A stretch of 31,405 nucleotides of DNA, from contig NW_003314336.1 in the NCBI RefSeq assembly GCF_000143415.4, positions 167,601-199,005 on the forward strand, in the 5' to 3' direction. Below, one piece after another: positions 1 through 9,014 of this stretch. The DNA is from Selaginella moellendorffii (lineage: Eukaryota > Streptophyta > Lycopodiopsida > Selaginellales > Selaginellaceae). Below the pieces are notes generated by a model. The model made no database searches and had not been told where the DNA came from. It saw nothing but the letters and a program-made list of their open reading frames with translations. Every line of letters starts with the position of its first letter. The first letter of the stretch is position 1. Both the position numbers and the translations under genes were made by a program.

Positions 1-1
1 T

Positions 2-1740
2 AAAGAACGACATGTCGAAATAGAACAGCAAAAACTTAAGGCGGAACATGCTGCAACAACCTTAAAAGAACAAAGAGAACATGCTTTACAAGCCAACAAA
101 GAGAAAGATCACTCATTTGCGCTTCTCAAAATGGACAAGGTAGAAGTTCTTGGAGACTTAGATTTTTCTAATAGCATATGCATGTTTTAGCAAGCCATGC
201 CCAGGCATATCTCACTCAGGTTTAAAGCGCAGGAATACCTAATCCGAGAGCTTAAACTGAAAGAAGACCTGGTGATACAACTCGAGCTTGAAAACGAGCA
301 GCAACGACAGAAGATAAAGGAATTAAAGCGTTCCAAGCATGAGCTATACGAGCGTATCATTCAAGACACTCAGGAATCAACTGCTGTTCAAGAACAACGC
401 TTTCAGGTAAGTCCTCAAAGAGCAAATACACTTGTATTTGCACTTTTCGGGCAGAATGAGTTACGAAGGATACAAGATCAAGCACAATGTGACGTCAAAA
501 CGGTTCAAAAAGAAACAGTTGAAATGGCTAGTCGCGAGTCTCAGTAACGCTTAATAGTAGCTATGCCTGAATTCCGTGACAAAATATACTACAGGGCCTT
601 GCGTGAAGTGAGAGATGTCGTTTTGGCTCAACTCCAGAAATCTCAAACGGCGGTACAAGAGCTACAGGCTGCTTACGAAGAACTTAATTTAAAGTAAGAA
701 TTACCACATCCATTGGTTCATCTCTCATGCGTTTTCAGGCATAATGCAATTCAACGCGACATGTCTATAAAAGAAATGGATGTTCTTAACGATGCAAAAT
801 TGAAAGCATTCATGTTCGATCGCCTTCAAAGTTTACATGAAGAAACTAGTGTAAACCTGCAGCGTTCCAAAATTGAGAATGAGGCACTTACAGAAAAAGT
901 TAAGGTATAATAATGATCTGGACAAATGGTACGACTGATATTTCAGGTTTTGACAGACAGATATTACAATCTCGAGTTAGAATTAAAAACTATGGAAGAA
1001 AAGGCAAGTGTGAAAGTTCACAAAATTCCTGATGAAAGCTCACCAACAATAGTTGATACACAAGGTAACATTCTCTTGAAGTTTCATTGTACTGTTGTAG
1101 TCCTTGTAGTGTTCACAAGAGAACGAGTATTGATCCAAAAGTTGGCGGCAGCTGTTAATGTAATTGTTCAGAGACAATTGCAAAAAATGGAAAACAAGTG
1201 TCTGCGTCTTCAGACAACTCTTGAGGCTGCTCAACAAGAAAATGCAGACAATAAGCTCATGGTTGAAGAAAATCCTCCTGAGGTAAATGACTACAAAGAT
1301 GCATTCATACTCACTTGACATGTCAGCAGAATCGGATATGTGGAACCTTTACACATGCCCAAGTGGGAGCTCTTCAAACTGCATTGAGGTACAACAACAT
1401 TATCTCTAGGAAGAAAAATCACCTTTTGTCATTAGACAAGCAAGAATACAGAAGAGAAGGGTGACAAATGTTTTAGACAAAATGAAACAAGACTTACTGA
1501 AATTGATAGCAGCTCGAGGCAACATTGAAAGTTTACAAAATATACTAGCAGAAAAAGGAAGCAAAGTGAAGGACGACGTAATGAGACGGTTTAATAATCT
1601 AAAAGACTTGGAACTATGTAGTAAAAGCTGAAAATTATTTGTTTTACGGATATCAAATTTAAACATAGCAAATTGGTTCACCTCAGTGCTTTCAAACTTG
1701 CCGAAAGAAAAAAGGAAATATTTTGACCAAGTGCTGCAAC
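2..1740 (+). CDS. PIBF1-like: PIBF1/CEP90-like coiled-coil protein, internal part of a multi-exon gene (5' end outside window)
   Basis: The sequence shows exons at 2-139, 191-406, 455-543, 595-693, 739-904, 947-1064, 1110-1282, 1327-1388, 1436-1617 and from 1669. They are separated by GT..AG introns of 51, 48, 51, 45, 42, 45, 44, 47 and 51 nt, and the joins keep one open frame. The product is charged, heptad-rich coiled coil with no membrane segment. The block HELYERI, then ASRESQALREVRD, then DAKLKAFMFDRLQSLHEET, then KVLTDRYYNLELEL follows the order and spacing of the C-terminal half of animal PIBF1/CEP90 as I remember it. That protein sits at centriolar satellites and distal appendages and is needed for basal-body docking. 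From about residue 230 on the resemblance fades, and the 1065-1109 acceptor is less certain (AG at 1100 also keeps frame). The family assignment is inference from recalled sequence. The first codon and promoter lie outside the window. Confidence 0.62.
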
Positions 1741-1915
1741 CTCTCCATTTTTATTTATACATACGTGCCCAGCGGAATCATTGCCTGTATGCATGGATGG
1801 CTGTGCCACCGAGAAAATTCCTAGTTCTAGGTGATATCTGTGGTTCTCATATTTTGAAGACAACTCAATCCCACAATTTTCTATTGCAACGTCAAACATC
1901 TTGTTGAATAAGGAT

Positions 1916-2257
1916 CTCAGCTATGAGCTCAGAAAGCTTCTCAAGATGAGGATTCGATGTAAGTTTCTGGTATTTCAAGCCATTGTCTCTTATTTTTCTG
2001 TGTGATATCCTCGCAGGAAAATCAAAGAATTCCAGAAGAAGGTGGAAGTCCAAAAAGCTGATCGTGTGAGGTTGGCAAAGATTGTCAGAGAATTTTATCT
2101 GAGAATGGAGAGCACCCAGTTACTGCAAAAGCTTGCTAAAATTTTGGAAAGTGGATCCAAAAGTCTTAGAAAAACTCTGTTTCTAACTACAAATCTTCTC
2201 ACGAGATCATTCATGTTTACTCCATTGAAATTCAAGCAAGAGTTCTCGGCTATCTAG
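1916..2257 (+). other. Probable further exons of the upstream coiled-coil gene, possibly decayed
   Basis: A short open stretch (about 1909-1962, motif SYELRKLLKMR) ends at a good donor (GTAAGT at 1962). A second stretch begins after an AG near 2015 and reads KIKEFQKKVEVQKADRVRLAKIVREFYL before losing character at about 2170. Both are lysine/glutamate-rich, as expected of coiled coil. I could not join them without making a stop, so either a splice site is misread or the 3' part is damaged. They follow the PIBF1-like exons directly on the same strand, so the same gene is the simplest owner. Retrotransposon sequence starts within 300 bp and no convincing terminal exon is seen. Confidence 0.35.
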
Positions 2258-2518
2258 CATCTCCAAAGGCTACCTTGATTGAAAACAAAGGAACGAAAGG
2301 TTTGGAACATTTAAATGGAATTGGAGAATGATAAAGCACTGTGGGCGGTCTTTGACAGGATTTCATTCCATGCTTGGCTCCTGGGGTTCATGTAGGTGTT
2401 TCTTCTACCTACATGAGCCCCATGTCCTACTCCATTATTGGTTTCTACAATAGTTTATAGCTATTGCGGGAACTATAAAAAATATTCTTTGCTCCACCTG
2501 GATCAAAAACTTCAGTAC
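2258..2518. other. Non-coding spacer with a 15-bp-arm hairpin
   Basis: There is no credible gene. It holds an inverted repeat, 2383-2397 against 2407-2421 (14 of 15 pairs, 9-nt loop), whose arm core is CATGTAGGT. Gypsy RNase H coding sequence begins at its right edge. Confidence 0.5.
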
Positions 2519-3325
2519 AAAATGGTTGTTGAGCGAGGCTCCAGTGCTTCGCATTGTTGATCCATCAAAGGCTTACGAGGTGACATACAATGCAAGTGGT
2601 TATGCATTAGGAGGAGTTCTCATGCAAGAGGGACAATCTATTGCATATGAGAGTTGAACTTTGGATCTTATAAAGCAATACTATTCCACATATGAGCAAG
2701 AGTTATGTTTATTGTTTATTCTTTGCAGACATGGCGGTACTATCTTTATGGTGCAATGTTTGTGGTGTTGACGAATCAGAAACTTCATGTGTATTTGTTC
2801 ACATAAAAGGAGTTGAACACTAGGCAAGCTCATTGGATGGTCAAACTCATGGAGTTTAGGGAGTTTCCTATTGAGCATTGTCCAGGAAAATTGAATGTGG
2901 TGGCAGATGCTTTATCTCATATTCGTCATATGATAACATTACAAACACTATTTTATCATCATTTGAGTAAGGTGGTCAGTGAATTTGGGCAATTGGATGG
3001 ACATACTCAGGCTCAAGATGCTAAGATGGCCTTTTTGCAAGACCAGATGGAAGCACCTTTTTCATTGGTGGATGGGATTCTTTACTACAATAGCTTTGTA
3101 TATTTGCTACAGATGGATGCGTTAATTACTCAAGTTTTATTCTACTATCATGATTGTCTAGAAGCCGGTCATTTTGGGGGGAAGAAGATATATGAGTTCA
3201 TTAAGTGTAATTTTTATTGGAGGAATATAAAAGCTGATATCCTCAAGTATTGTAAATCATGTGAGCTTTGCCAGGAGGTTAAGGTGACACGGGAACTTTT
3301 ACCTATTCCTCAAAGCTGTTAATGT
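2519..3325 (+). pseudogene. Gypsy family A, copy 1, left part: RNase H to integrase zinc-binding domain
   Basis: The translation aligns residue by residue with the better preserved minus-strand copy at 19.4-22.1 kb. It starts inside the RT/RNase H linker (LLSEAPVLRIVDPSKAYEV), runs through RNase H (YALGGVLMQEGQ, STYEQEL, VVADALSHIRH) and ends in the integrase HHCC finger (HYHDCLEAGHFGG to CKSCELCQ). It is broken by frameshifts between about 2690 and 2815 and by a TGA at 2656-2658. The same TGA is in the other copy. The gag, protease and most of RT are missing on the left. On the right it stops at the 5-bp target site of the inserted chromovirus and resumes at 7277. Confidence 0.85.
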
Positions 3326-3330
3326 AGTAT
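3326..3330. repeat. Target-site duplication AGTAT, left copy
   Basis: AGTAT here and at 7272-7276 flank the chromovirus. In the intact homologue the integrase reads straight across this site with a single AGTAT. Confidence 0.9.
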
Positions 3331-3523
3331 TGTAAGGAACCAACTTGCCAAGGTGTCGTAGGCTAAAGGAGCCCCGAAAGCATGACCAAAATGATAAAGA
3401 GTTCATCGGATGGGACCAAGTCTAAGATCGAGTCCAAGACCGACTCTAAGACTGAGTTCAAGATAGAGCCCAGAATCGAGTCCGAGACCGACTCGGAGAC
3501 CGAGTTCGAGACCGAGTTCGAGA
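3331..3523 (+). repeat. Truncated 5' LTR of family B with hexamer array
   Basis: This is nearly identical to 6139-6330 of the 3' LTR, including the block CGAAAGCATGACCAAAATG. It then breaks off inside a GAG-plus-three-base hexamer array and passes into RT coding sequence. The array is open as an acidic E/S/T/D stretch, but it is LTR DNA and not a gene. Confidence 0.88.
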
Positions 3524-4837
3524 AGGTCCAAGCGATCCAGGATTGGGAGCGACCATCAAATGTACACGAGTTAAGGGCATTTCTGGGGCTATGCAACTAC
3601 TATCAAAAGTTTATCAAACACTATTCGAGAGTAGCCCTGCCCTTAATGGATCAAATGGGAAAAGGGAAGATGGTATGGACAGCGGAATGCGAGGCGGCAT
3701 TCGTCCACCTCAAGGGGAAGTTGAGGAAGGCTCCCGTGTTGGCATTACCAGACTTTGAGGTAGAAACGGATGCTTCAGACTTTGCGTTAGGCGCAGTTTT
3801 GAAGCAAGACAACCATCCAGTAGCATTCTTCTCGAAGAAGTTGGATAAGGCTTAATGGAAGTGGCCTACTCATGAGAAGGAATTGTTTGCGGTGGTCAAG
3901 GCACTCAAGGAGTGGCGACACTACCTTGGGAGACACTTCAAGGTTTACACGGACAATATGGCCACGAAACACTTCTTGTCATAGCCTGACCTAAGGGGAA
4001 AACAAGGTCGGTGGGCCAATGCTTTGGCCGAGTTTGATTGCGAGATTCTGTACAAGCCTGGGAAGAGCAACATCATGGCAGATGCGCTAAGTCAAAAAGC
4101 GAGCTTGAAGTTGGTGATATCCAGCGCAATAGCAACCTTTTGGGACGATGTGCGGACCACATACGAGAATGATGGTCTAGCACAAGAATTGTTGCTGAGG
4201 AATCTAGAGGCACAGGAAGCTCACCAGAGAGGTGAGTTGCCAACGGAAGAGAAAACGAGTTATGCGGAACGCAACGGACTCATATATTATAAGAAAATGA
4301 GGGTGTATGTTCCAGAAGGGGAACTAAGGAAGGTAGCCTTAGAAGAGTGTCATGACAGACCTCTTGTGGGACATGGCGGAGTGCCCAAGACAATGGGCTT
4401 ACTCAAGAGGAAGTACCACTAGCCAGATATGGCTAAGGACGTCCAAGACTATGTAAAGACATGTCCAACATGTCAGCAGGTCAAAGCCGTGACTAAGGCT
4501 AGTGGGAGCTTGTTACAAAGCATCTCAATTCCAGATCGTCCATGGAAATGTCTTACGATGGACTTCATCACGGGACTCCCTCCAAGCGAGGGGTTCGATG
4601 TGATATTCATGGTGGTGGATCGAGTTTTGAAGATGGCACATTTCATACCCACCACAACGGAAGTGGATGCGGAAGGTGTGGCAAAGCTGTTCTTCGAACA
4701 AGTGGTTCAAGTGCGGGGAAGGCCAGAAGAGATTATCTAAGATCGAGATAAGATTTTCACCAGCAGGTTCTGGAGAACACTCCTAGAACAGTATCGCACC
4801 AAGTTGAAATTCAGCATAGCCTATCACCAACAGACAG

Positions 4838-4884
4838 GTAATGGGTATTAAGTCAAGTTTGATGGCACTAACACTTCTTGACAG
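4838..4884 (+). other. 47-nt intron-like insert in the family B integrase core
   Basis: It begins GTAATGGG and ends CTTGACAG, with a branch-point-like CACTAAC 12-18 nt before the acceptor. It splits a codon after its first base (G|AC, Asp). Removal links the frame of 4741-4837 exactly to the frame of 4887-5302 and gives the expected QTD-x-Q-x-ERVN motif around the catalytic Glu. It is flanked by GACAG on both sides. Confidence 0.72.
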
Positions 4885-5302
4885 ACGAACAAATGGAAAG
4901 GGTGAATAGGCAGCTGGAGGATTATTTGCAATGCTATGTCTCGGGAGACTAAACCGATTGGGTAAGTCCTTTGGGACTTGCGGAAATGTGTTATAACAAC
5001 TCACCACATTCGAACATCGGGGTGAGTCCATGGGAAGTCATCAATGGGCGAGCTATTGAAGGTCCTGTGGAACTCGGGATGGCCGAGTATCATGGAGAGT
5101 TACCCGCAATGGAGGCATTCACGGCGGATAGACTCAACATTTGGAATCTAGTGAGGGATTCCTTGGAACGGGCTCAACAAAGGCAAACCAAGTACGCGAA
5201 CCAGAAGCGTCAAGACGTAGAGTTCCAAGCTGGGGAGAAGGTGTGGCTGAACACCAAGAACCTCAGGCTACCAAGTGGGATCAGCTGGAAGTTGACCCAA
5301 AG

Positions 5303-5353
5303 GTAAAAATGCATGTATTCCGTAAATGAATTGATCTTGAGTTCCTTAAGCAG
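5303..5353 (+). other. 51-nt intron-like insert in the family B integrase C-terminal domain
   Basis: It begins GTAAAAATG and ends TTAAGCAG. It splits an Arg codon AG|G. Removal joins KLTQ to RFAGSYEIEARIGKVAY, the expected integrase-end motif (family A has KLSHRYAGPYEVLERIGKAAY with no gap). Without removal the frame stops inside the insert. Confidence 0.72.
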
Positions 5354-5699
5354 GTTCGCGGGGTCTTATGAGATTGAGGCTCGAATCGGTAAAGTGGCTT
5401 ACCATCTCCGACTTCCTCGAGAGATGGGGAAGATGCACCCCGTGTTCTACGTGAACTTGCTCAAGCCATATTTTGAGGATCCGCTTCGCAAGGACCAAGT
5501 AACACCTTTACCTAAGGGTATCAAAGGGGAAGAGGAATACGAAGTCAAGGCCATCCTCAATACGCGCAAGAGCAAGCGACAAGGACGCGAGGTGAGAGAG
5601 TTCCATGTGAAGTGGAAAGGATTTCCACACTGCGAAGCAACATGGGAACCGGAGGAGAACCTAGCGAACGCGCGAGATCTAGTGGAGGAATTTCTATAA

Positions 5700-6138
5700 G
5701 GCAGAACTCTATGTACTTATGCAAAGTTCAATTAAAAGTATCAATTTGAGAAGTTGAGCAATGGCATATGTTGGGACCCGAAGGCGCGCCGAAGGTAAGC
5801 TAATTAGCATGGGTTAGCTAAGTCGACCAGGCGTAGGGAACTACGCCTAACTCCCTACGGGGATATCGAATCCGTAGACGTATTCTATGGAGGTTGGGTT
5901 CAAGTCCCAACCCCCTAGTAAAGCAAGGCTGGGTTCAAGTCCCGACCCCATACTAGGGCATGGTGAGGTGAGGAATATAGGGACACCTATATTCCGTTGT
6001 CATGGGCTCTTGGCCAGGGAGGCTAACTTAGGCACACCGCTAAGTGGGGGGATGCCCCCAGAGACGTGGTCAACAAGTCATAGGATAAAAAAGAGACGTT
6101 CGATGTGGGTATCAAACTTCTTCTATGGGTGGTGGAGT
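5700..6138 (+). other. Family B 3' non-coding region with tRNA-like motifs and polypurine tract
   Basis: No gene is visible. A 6-bp stem hairpin (GGCGTA/TACGCC) lies near 5829-5846. Two B-box-like T-arm motifs, GGTTCAAGTCC, are at 5897-5907 and 5932-5942. The first sits in a symmetrical stem GTTGG...CCAAC followed by CCCCTAG, which can pair with CTA(C)GGGG upstream. The upstream text GGGGATATCGAATCCGTAGACG loosely recalls a leucine tRNA 5' half. A purine run (GGGTGGTGGAG) directly before the LTR at 6139 is the probable plus-strand primer. Confidence 0.55.
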
Positions 6139-7271
6139 TGTAAGGAACCAACTCGCCGAGGTGTTGTAGGCTAAAGGAGCCCCGAAAGCATGACCAAAAT
6201 GATAAAGAGTTCATCGGATGGGACCAAATCTAAGATCGAGTCCAAGACTGACTCTAAGACCGAGTTCGAGATAGAGCCCGGAATCGAGTCTGAGACCGAC
6301 TCGGAGACCGAGTTCAAGACCGAGTTCAAGACGGAGTCCGAGATCCAAAATCGGGTCCGAGACCGAGTCCGAGGTTGAGTCCGAGGTTGGGTCCAAGATC
6401 GGGTCCGAAATCGAGTCCGAGATCGAGTCCGAGACCGAATCCGAAGTTGGATCCGAGATCGAGCCAGAGACTAAGTCCGAGTACTAATACGGGTCAAGGG
6501 GTGAAAGCCCAAAGCGTGCGTCTCCTAGGAGGGGGGGGGGGGGGGCTGCAGGGGGTTCCAAAAGTATAGTAGGGATAGTGAGGTCCAGGAACCAGTTGTG
6601 AAGGAACTCTCCAGGGGGGCTTCCAAACTAACTTGAGGTTGGGACTGGGACCGAGGGGCCTTGGGTGGGAGTGAGCATGGACTTGGTTGGTGCCGGAGGG
6701 GCCATCCAAGGAAGTGCTCAAGAGCAGCTCCCACTCCCGAAAGGGAAACCGACTGCGGGGCTCCTGGCTCATGTGGAGGGGTGCCCCACTTGAGTACCAT
6801 GCGGCTCATTGGTCCTCGCCCTTCCTAAAGGCTTGGACCTTTCCTTCGGGATGGAAGTGGGAAGGGTAAAGGTACCCATACCGGGCCGTTAGGCCACGGT
6901 GTTTCGCCCCGGCGTCCCGATGCAAGTGTTGCACCCAAGACTTGGGATTTAGAGGGTCCCATGATCAAGTTTTGTAGTACCAAGGAATGTTAGGAACCTG
7001 GAAGCTTGGTGTGCTTGGCTGCTTGTGCTTGGGGGGAGTGTAACTGAACCTTTAGTCTAGTCTAACCCGGGGAAGGGGATTGGGAGAGATTTGGGAATCC
7101 GTGGATGGATGGCTAACACTCCGTTGCTCGTGTAGTGAGTAGCTGAAACCAAGTAGGAGCTGGTACCATAGGCAGGAACCTTGGCGAGGGGACTTAGCAA
7201 AAGCTAAGGCAGTGTTGGACGGATAGACGAGGTAAGCTGGCAAATTGGAAAGGAAAAATTTGTGGCTTACA
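6139..7271 (+). repeat. 3' LTR of family B (1133 bp)
   Basis: It starts TGTAAGG and ends GGCTTACA, giving a 6-bp terminal inverted repeat. The left 190 bp match the 5' LTR stub. A decayed reverse-complement copy lies at 27561-28678. It contains a long hexamer array at about 6230-6490 and a run of 15 G at 6531-6545. Open frames here are incidental. Confidence 0.9.
6230..6490 (+). repeat. GAGNNN hexamer array inside the LTR
   Basis: Degenerate tandem 6-mers (GAGTCC, GAGACC, GAGTTC, AAGACC) run for about 260 bp. Shorter or more decayed versions lie at 3395-3523, 17535-17610 (minus), 25690-25880, 26015-26110 and 28320-28600 (minus). Confidence 0.85.
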
Positions 7272-7276
7272 AGTAT

Positions 7277-8275
7277 TTCTGTGGACTTCATCACTTATTT
7301 ACCACGAACACAAAGGCAAAAGGACCAAGTATGGGTCATAGTGGATCGGTTGATGAAGTATGTGTGGTTGTTGGCTCTTCAAAAGATTATCACTGCCTCA
7401 GACTTGGCTGTGGTCTACTTGGAGAAGGTTTTTTCTTGATTTTGGTTTGCTAGAGGACATCATTAGTGATTGAGATTCAAAATTCACTAATGGATTTTGG
7501 AAGTGTTTTGCAAAAGCTATACAAGTGACTTTGAAATTCTCAAGTGGAGATCATCTTCAGATGGATGGGCAAACCAAGTGTGTGAATCAGGTGGTGGAAG
7601 ATATGCTACATTGTAGCATTGGTCAAAGGTAGGGATAGTGGGATGTATATCTTCCGTTGGTATAATTTGTTTAGAACAATAGCCAATACAGTGGAACTAA
7701 GCTAAGTCTTTACTTTGCCATGTTTGGAAGGTATTTCTAACCAGTGGTGGAGTTGAGATTGCATTTGAGTAAGGATGTTTAAGATAAGCTTGATTCTAAG
7801 GTGACTAATCTGGCCACAAAACTTGATGAGATTCTGGTTGTGTGCAAATGGAATTTGCAGGTAGCTCAAGATAGAGCAGAGAAGTTTGCTAATGAGCATC
7901 ATCAATTTTGGGAATATATAGTTGGTGATCTTGTCATTGTGTAAGTCATTTTTCTATCAAGTGAGTGATGGAACACCTTGGTGCCTTTACGGATAGGGAA
8001 GAGTGACAAAATTTCACATCGATATGCTGGTCCATATGAGTGCTAGAGTGCATTGGTAAAGCGGCTTATTAGGTGCAGCTACCAACTGAGGTGAAAATTC
8101 ATCTGGTATTTTATGTTAGCTAGTTGAAAGGTGTACTATCTCAGAATGTAAGGCCCAATGCCTCCTTCATGTATATAACTGTGGAAGATGGACCAGGAGC
8201 TTGAGCAAGGTTCCCGAGAAAGGGTGATCACCAATACAACTCATCCTTGGGACAAAGACTTTATTGTGGGGTTGT
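7277..8275 (+). pseudogene. Family A, copy 1, right part: integrase core to pol end
   Basis: It resumes the family A integrase at the base after the AGTAT duplication: VDFITYLPRTQRQK, then KYVWLLALQKIITASDLA, DHLQMDGQT near the catalytic Glu, VLERIGKAAY-like text near 8040 and a pol-end match near 8190. It is heavily mutated, with many TAG/TAA/TGA codons and small indels. Product: a catalytically dead integrase fragment. The right end reaches the polypurine tract. Confidence 0.85.
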
Positions 8276-8314
8276 GGGGGGGGGGGGAATTGTTAGGTGC
8301 CAATTTTGAGCATG
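8276..8314 (+). repeat. Polypurine tract (G12AAT) and 24-bp stub of the family A 3' LTR
   Basis: Twelve G then AAT precede TGTTAGGTGCCA, which matches the start of the 233-bp LTRs at 19092 and 23620 (TGTTAGGC-CCAG). Similarity stops after about 24 bp, so the rest of the 3' LTR is deleted. Confidence 0.75.
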
Positions 8315-8340
8315 AAAAACTGCTAGAAAGCATCTTCAAC

Positions 8341-8453
8341 AGGATAAAGTTGCTGCTGGAAAGCATCTTCAACAGCCAAGATACGGAAATCCTGTGTGGA
8401 TAAAGTCTTGAGAGAAAGAGAGCCATCTTTGAGTCATAGCATGGAGAGGCTGC
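8341..8453 (+). repeat. 113-bp direct repeat, left copy
   Basis: From GGATAAAGTTGCTGCTGG to GAGGCTGC this matches 10268-10380 with only a few changes. The segment begins with a partial internal duplication (AGAAAGCATCTTCAACAG at about 8327 and again at about 8358). I recognise no gene in it. Confidence 0.8.
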
Positions 8454-9014
8454 CCATATTGTTGCCTGCCTGCTTTAAGTGTTTTTTGCTCACACATTTG
8501 ATTGCTATTTTGACAGAATATTAGAAAGGAAGTTGTGTCCATGATTGCTAGATACAAAGCATTCTTTTTTCAACCAAGTCTGCCCCCCAGAAAGAATGAT
8601 TGCGATACACTTTGAAGAGCTCATAAAGTCATAGGTTGAAAAAAAAAAAAAAAAATGAAGTGCAAGATATTATAAGGTTAACTGATATTTTGTTGATCCT
8701 TGGAGCCCTCCCAAGATAGAACCTTCTTTCTAAGAGTAAAGTAGCCCACAACTATTTAATACTTCTTTCATATTTGTCCAAGTATTTGGAAATTTATAGT
8801 TTTGGAAACTTTAAGTTTTAAGTCAAGTGGAAGACAAAAGAGATGGAAACGTACACTCTTGGTTTGTACATACTTCTCCAATGCTATAATATGTGTTTGA
8901 AACTTTGAAGGCACCAAGAAAAGCAATCGCAAGAGGCTGAAAGACACATTAACCACAAGTCCTCCAACAAATGATGATGAAGGTATTTTCTTCATCTATT
9001 TCGCTGAATTTGCA
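8454..9014. other. Low-copy DNA, nothing recognised
   Basis: It holds a 17-A run near 8640 and short frames without family motifs. I see no coding or structural signal I can defend. Confidence 0.5.

Larger units (their letters stand above)
3521..5699 (+). pseudogene. Family B pol remnant: RT end, RNase H, integrase, chromodomain
   Basis: The order is RT thumb/connection (FLGLCNYYQKFI), RNase H (VETDASDFALGAVL, THEKELFAVV, NIMADALS), integrase finger (HDRPLVGHGG to CPTCQQVK), catalytic core (first Asp in TMDFITGLP, second in DRDKIF, Glu region MERVNRQLEDYL), the GPY-type C-terminal domain (MHPVFYVNLLKPYF) and a chromodomain over roughly the last 55 residues. The cage aromatics are visible in EEYEV, VKWKG and ATWEP. 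Chromodomains of this class target integration to methylated-histone chromatin. Five in-frame stops break it (after LDKA, HFLS, KRKYH, EEII and YVSGD), mostly explained by C-to-T or G-to-A changes. Two GT..AG inserts (4838-4884 and 5303-5353) account for its two frame breaks. Confidence 0.92.
3331..7271 (+). mobile_element. Family B Ty3/gypsy chromovirus, internally deleted, nested in family A
   Basis: The ends are TGTAAG...CTTACA with a 5-bp duplication (AGTAT), the standard result of Ty3/gypsy integrase. The contents in order are a truncated 5' LTR (about 190 bp), the RT C-terminus, RNase H, integrase, chromodomain, a 3' non-coding region and a full 3' LTR of 1133 bp. The rest of the 5' LTR, the PBS, gag, protease and the RT core are gone. 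The junction near 3521 joins the LTR hexamer array directly to RT. It cannot transpose alone. It interrupts family A copy 1 and so is the younger of the two. Confidence 0.92.

Noticed and set aside
1678-1899. Minus-strand open frame opposite the PIBF1-like exons
   Set aside because: It overlaps the plus-strand coding frame that the splice junctions support; no family motif.
3382-3523. Acidic E/S/T/D open frame as a protein-coding gene
   Set aside because: It is the LTR hexamer array read in frame; the same DNA recurs in non-coding LTR copies on both strands.
5881-5950. Functional tRNA-Leu gene
   Set aside because: No proper anticodon arm or D-arm spacing can be drawn; only T-arm motifs are convincing.
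6531-6545. Run of 15 G as a possible G-quadruplex regulatory site
   Set aside because: It lies in a decayed LTR; related LTRs have shorter, interrupted G tracts here. A simple slippage tract is enough.
8640-8660. A-run as the tail of a SINE or processed gene
   Set aside because: No upstream body with A/B boxes, no target duplication, and no spliced exon string.
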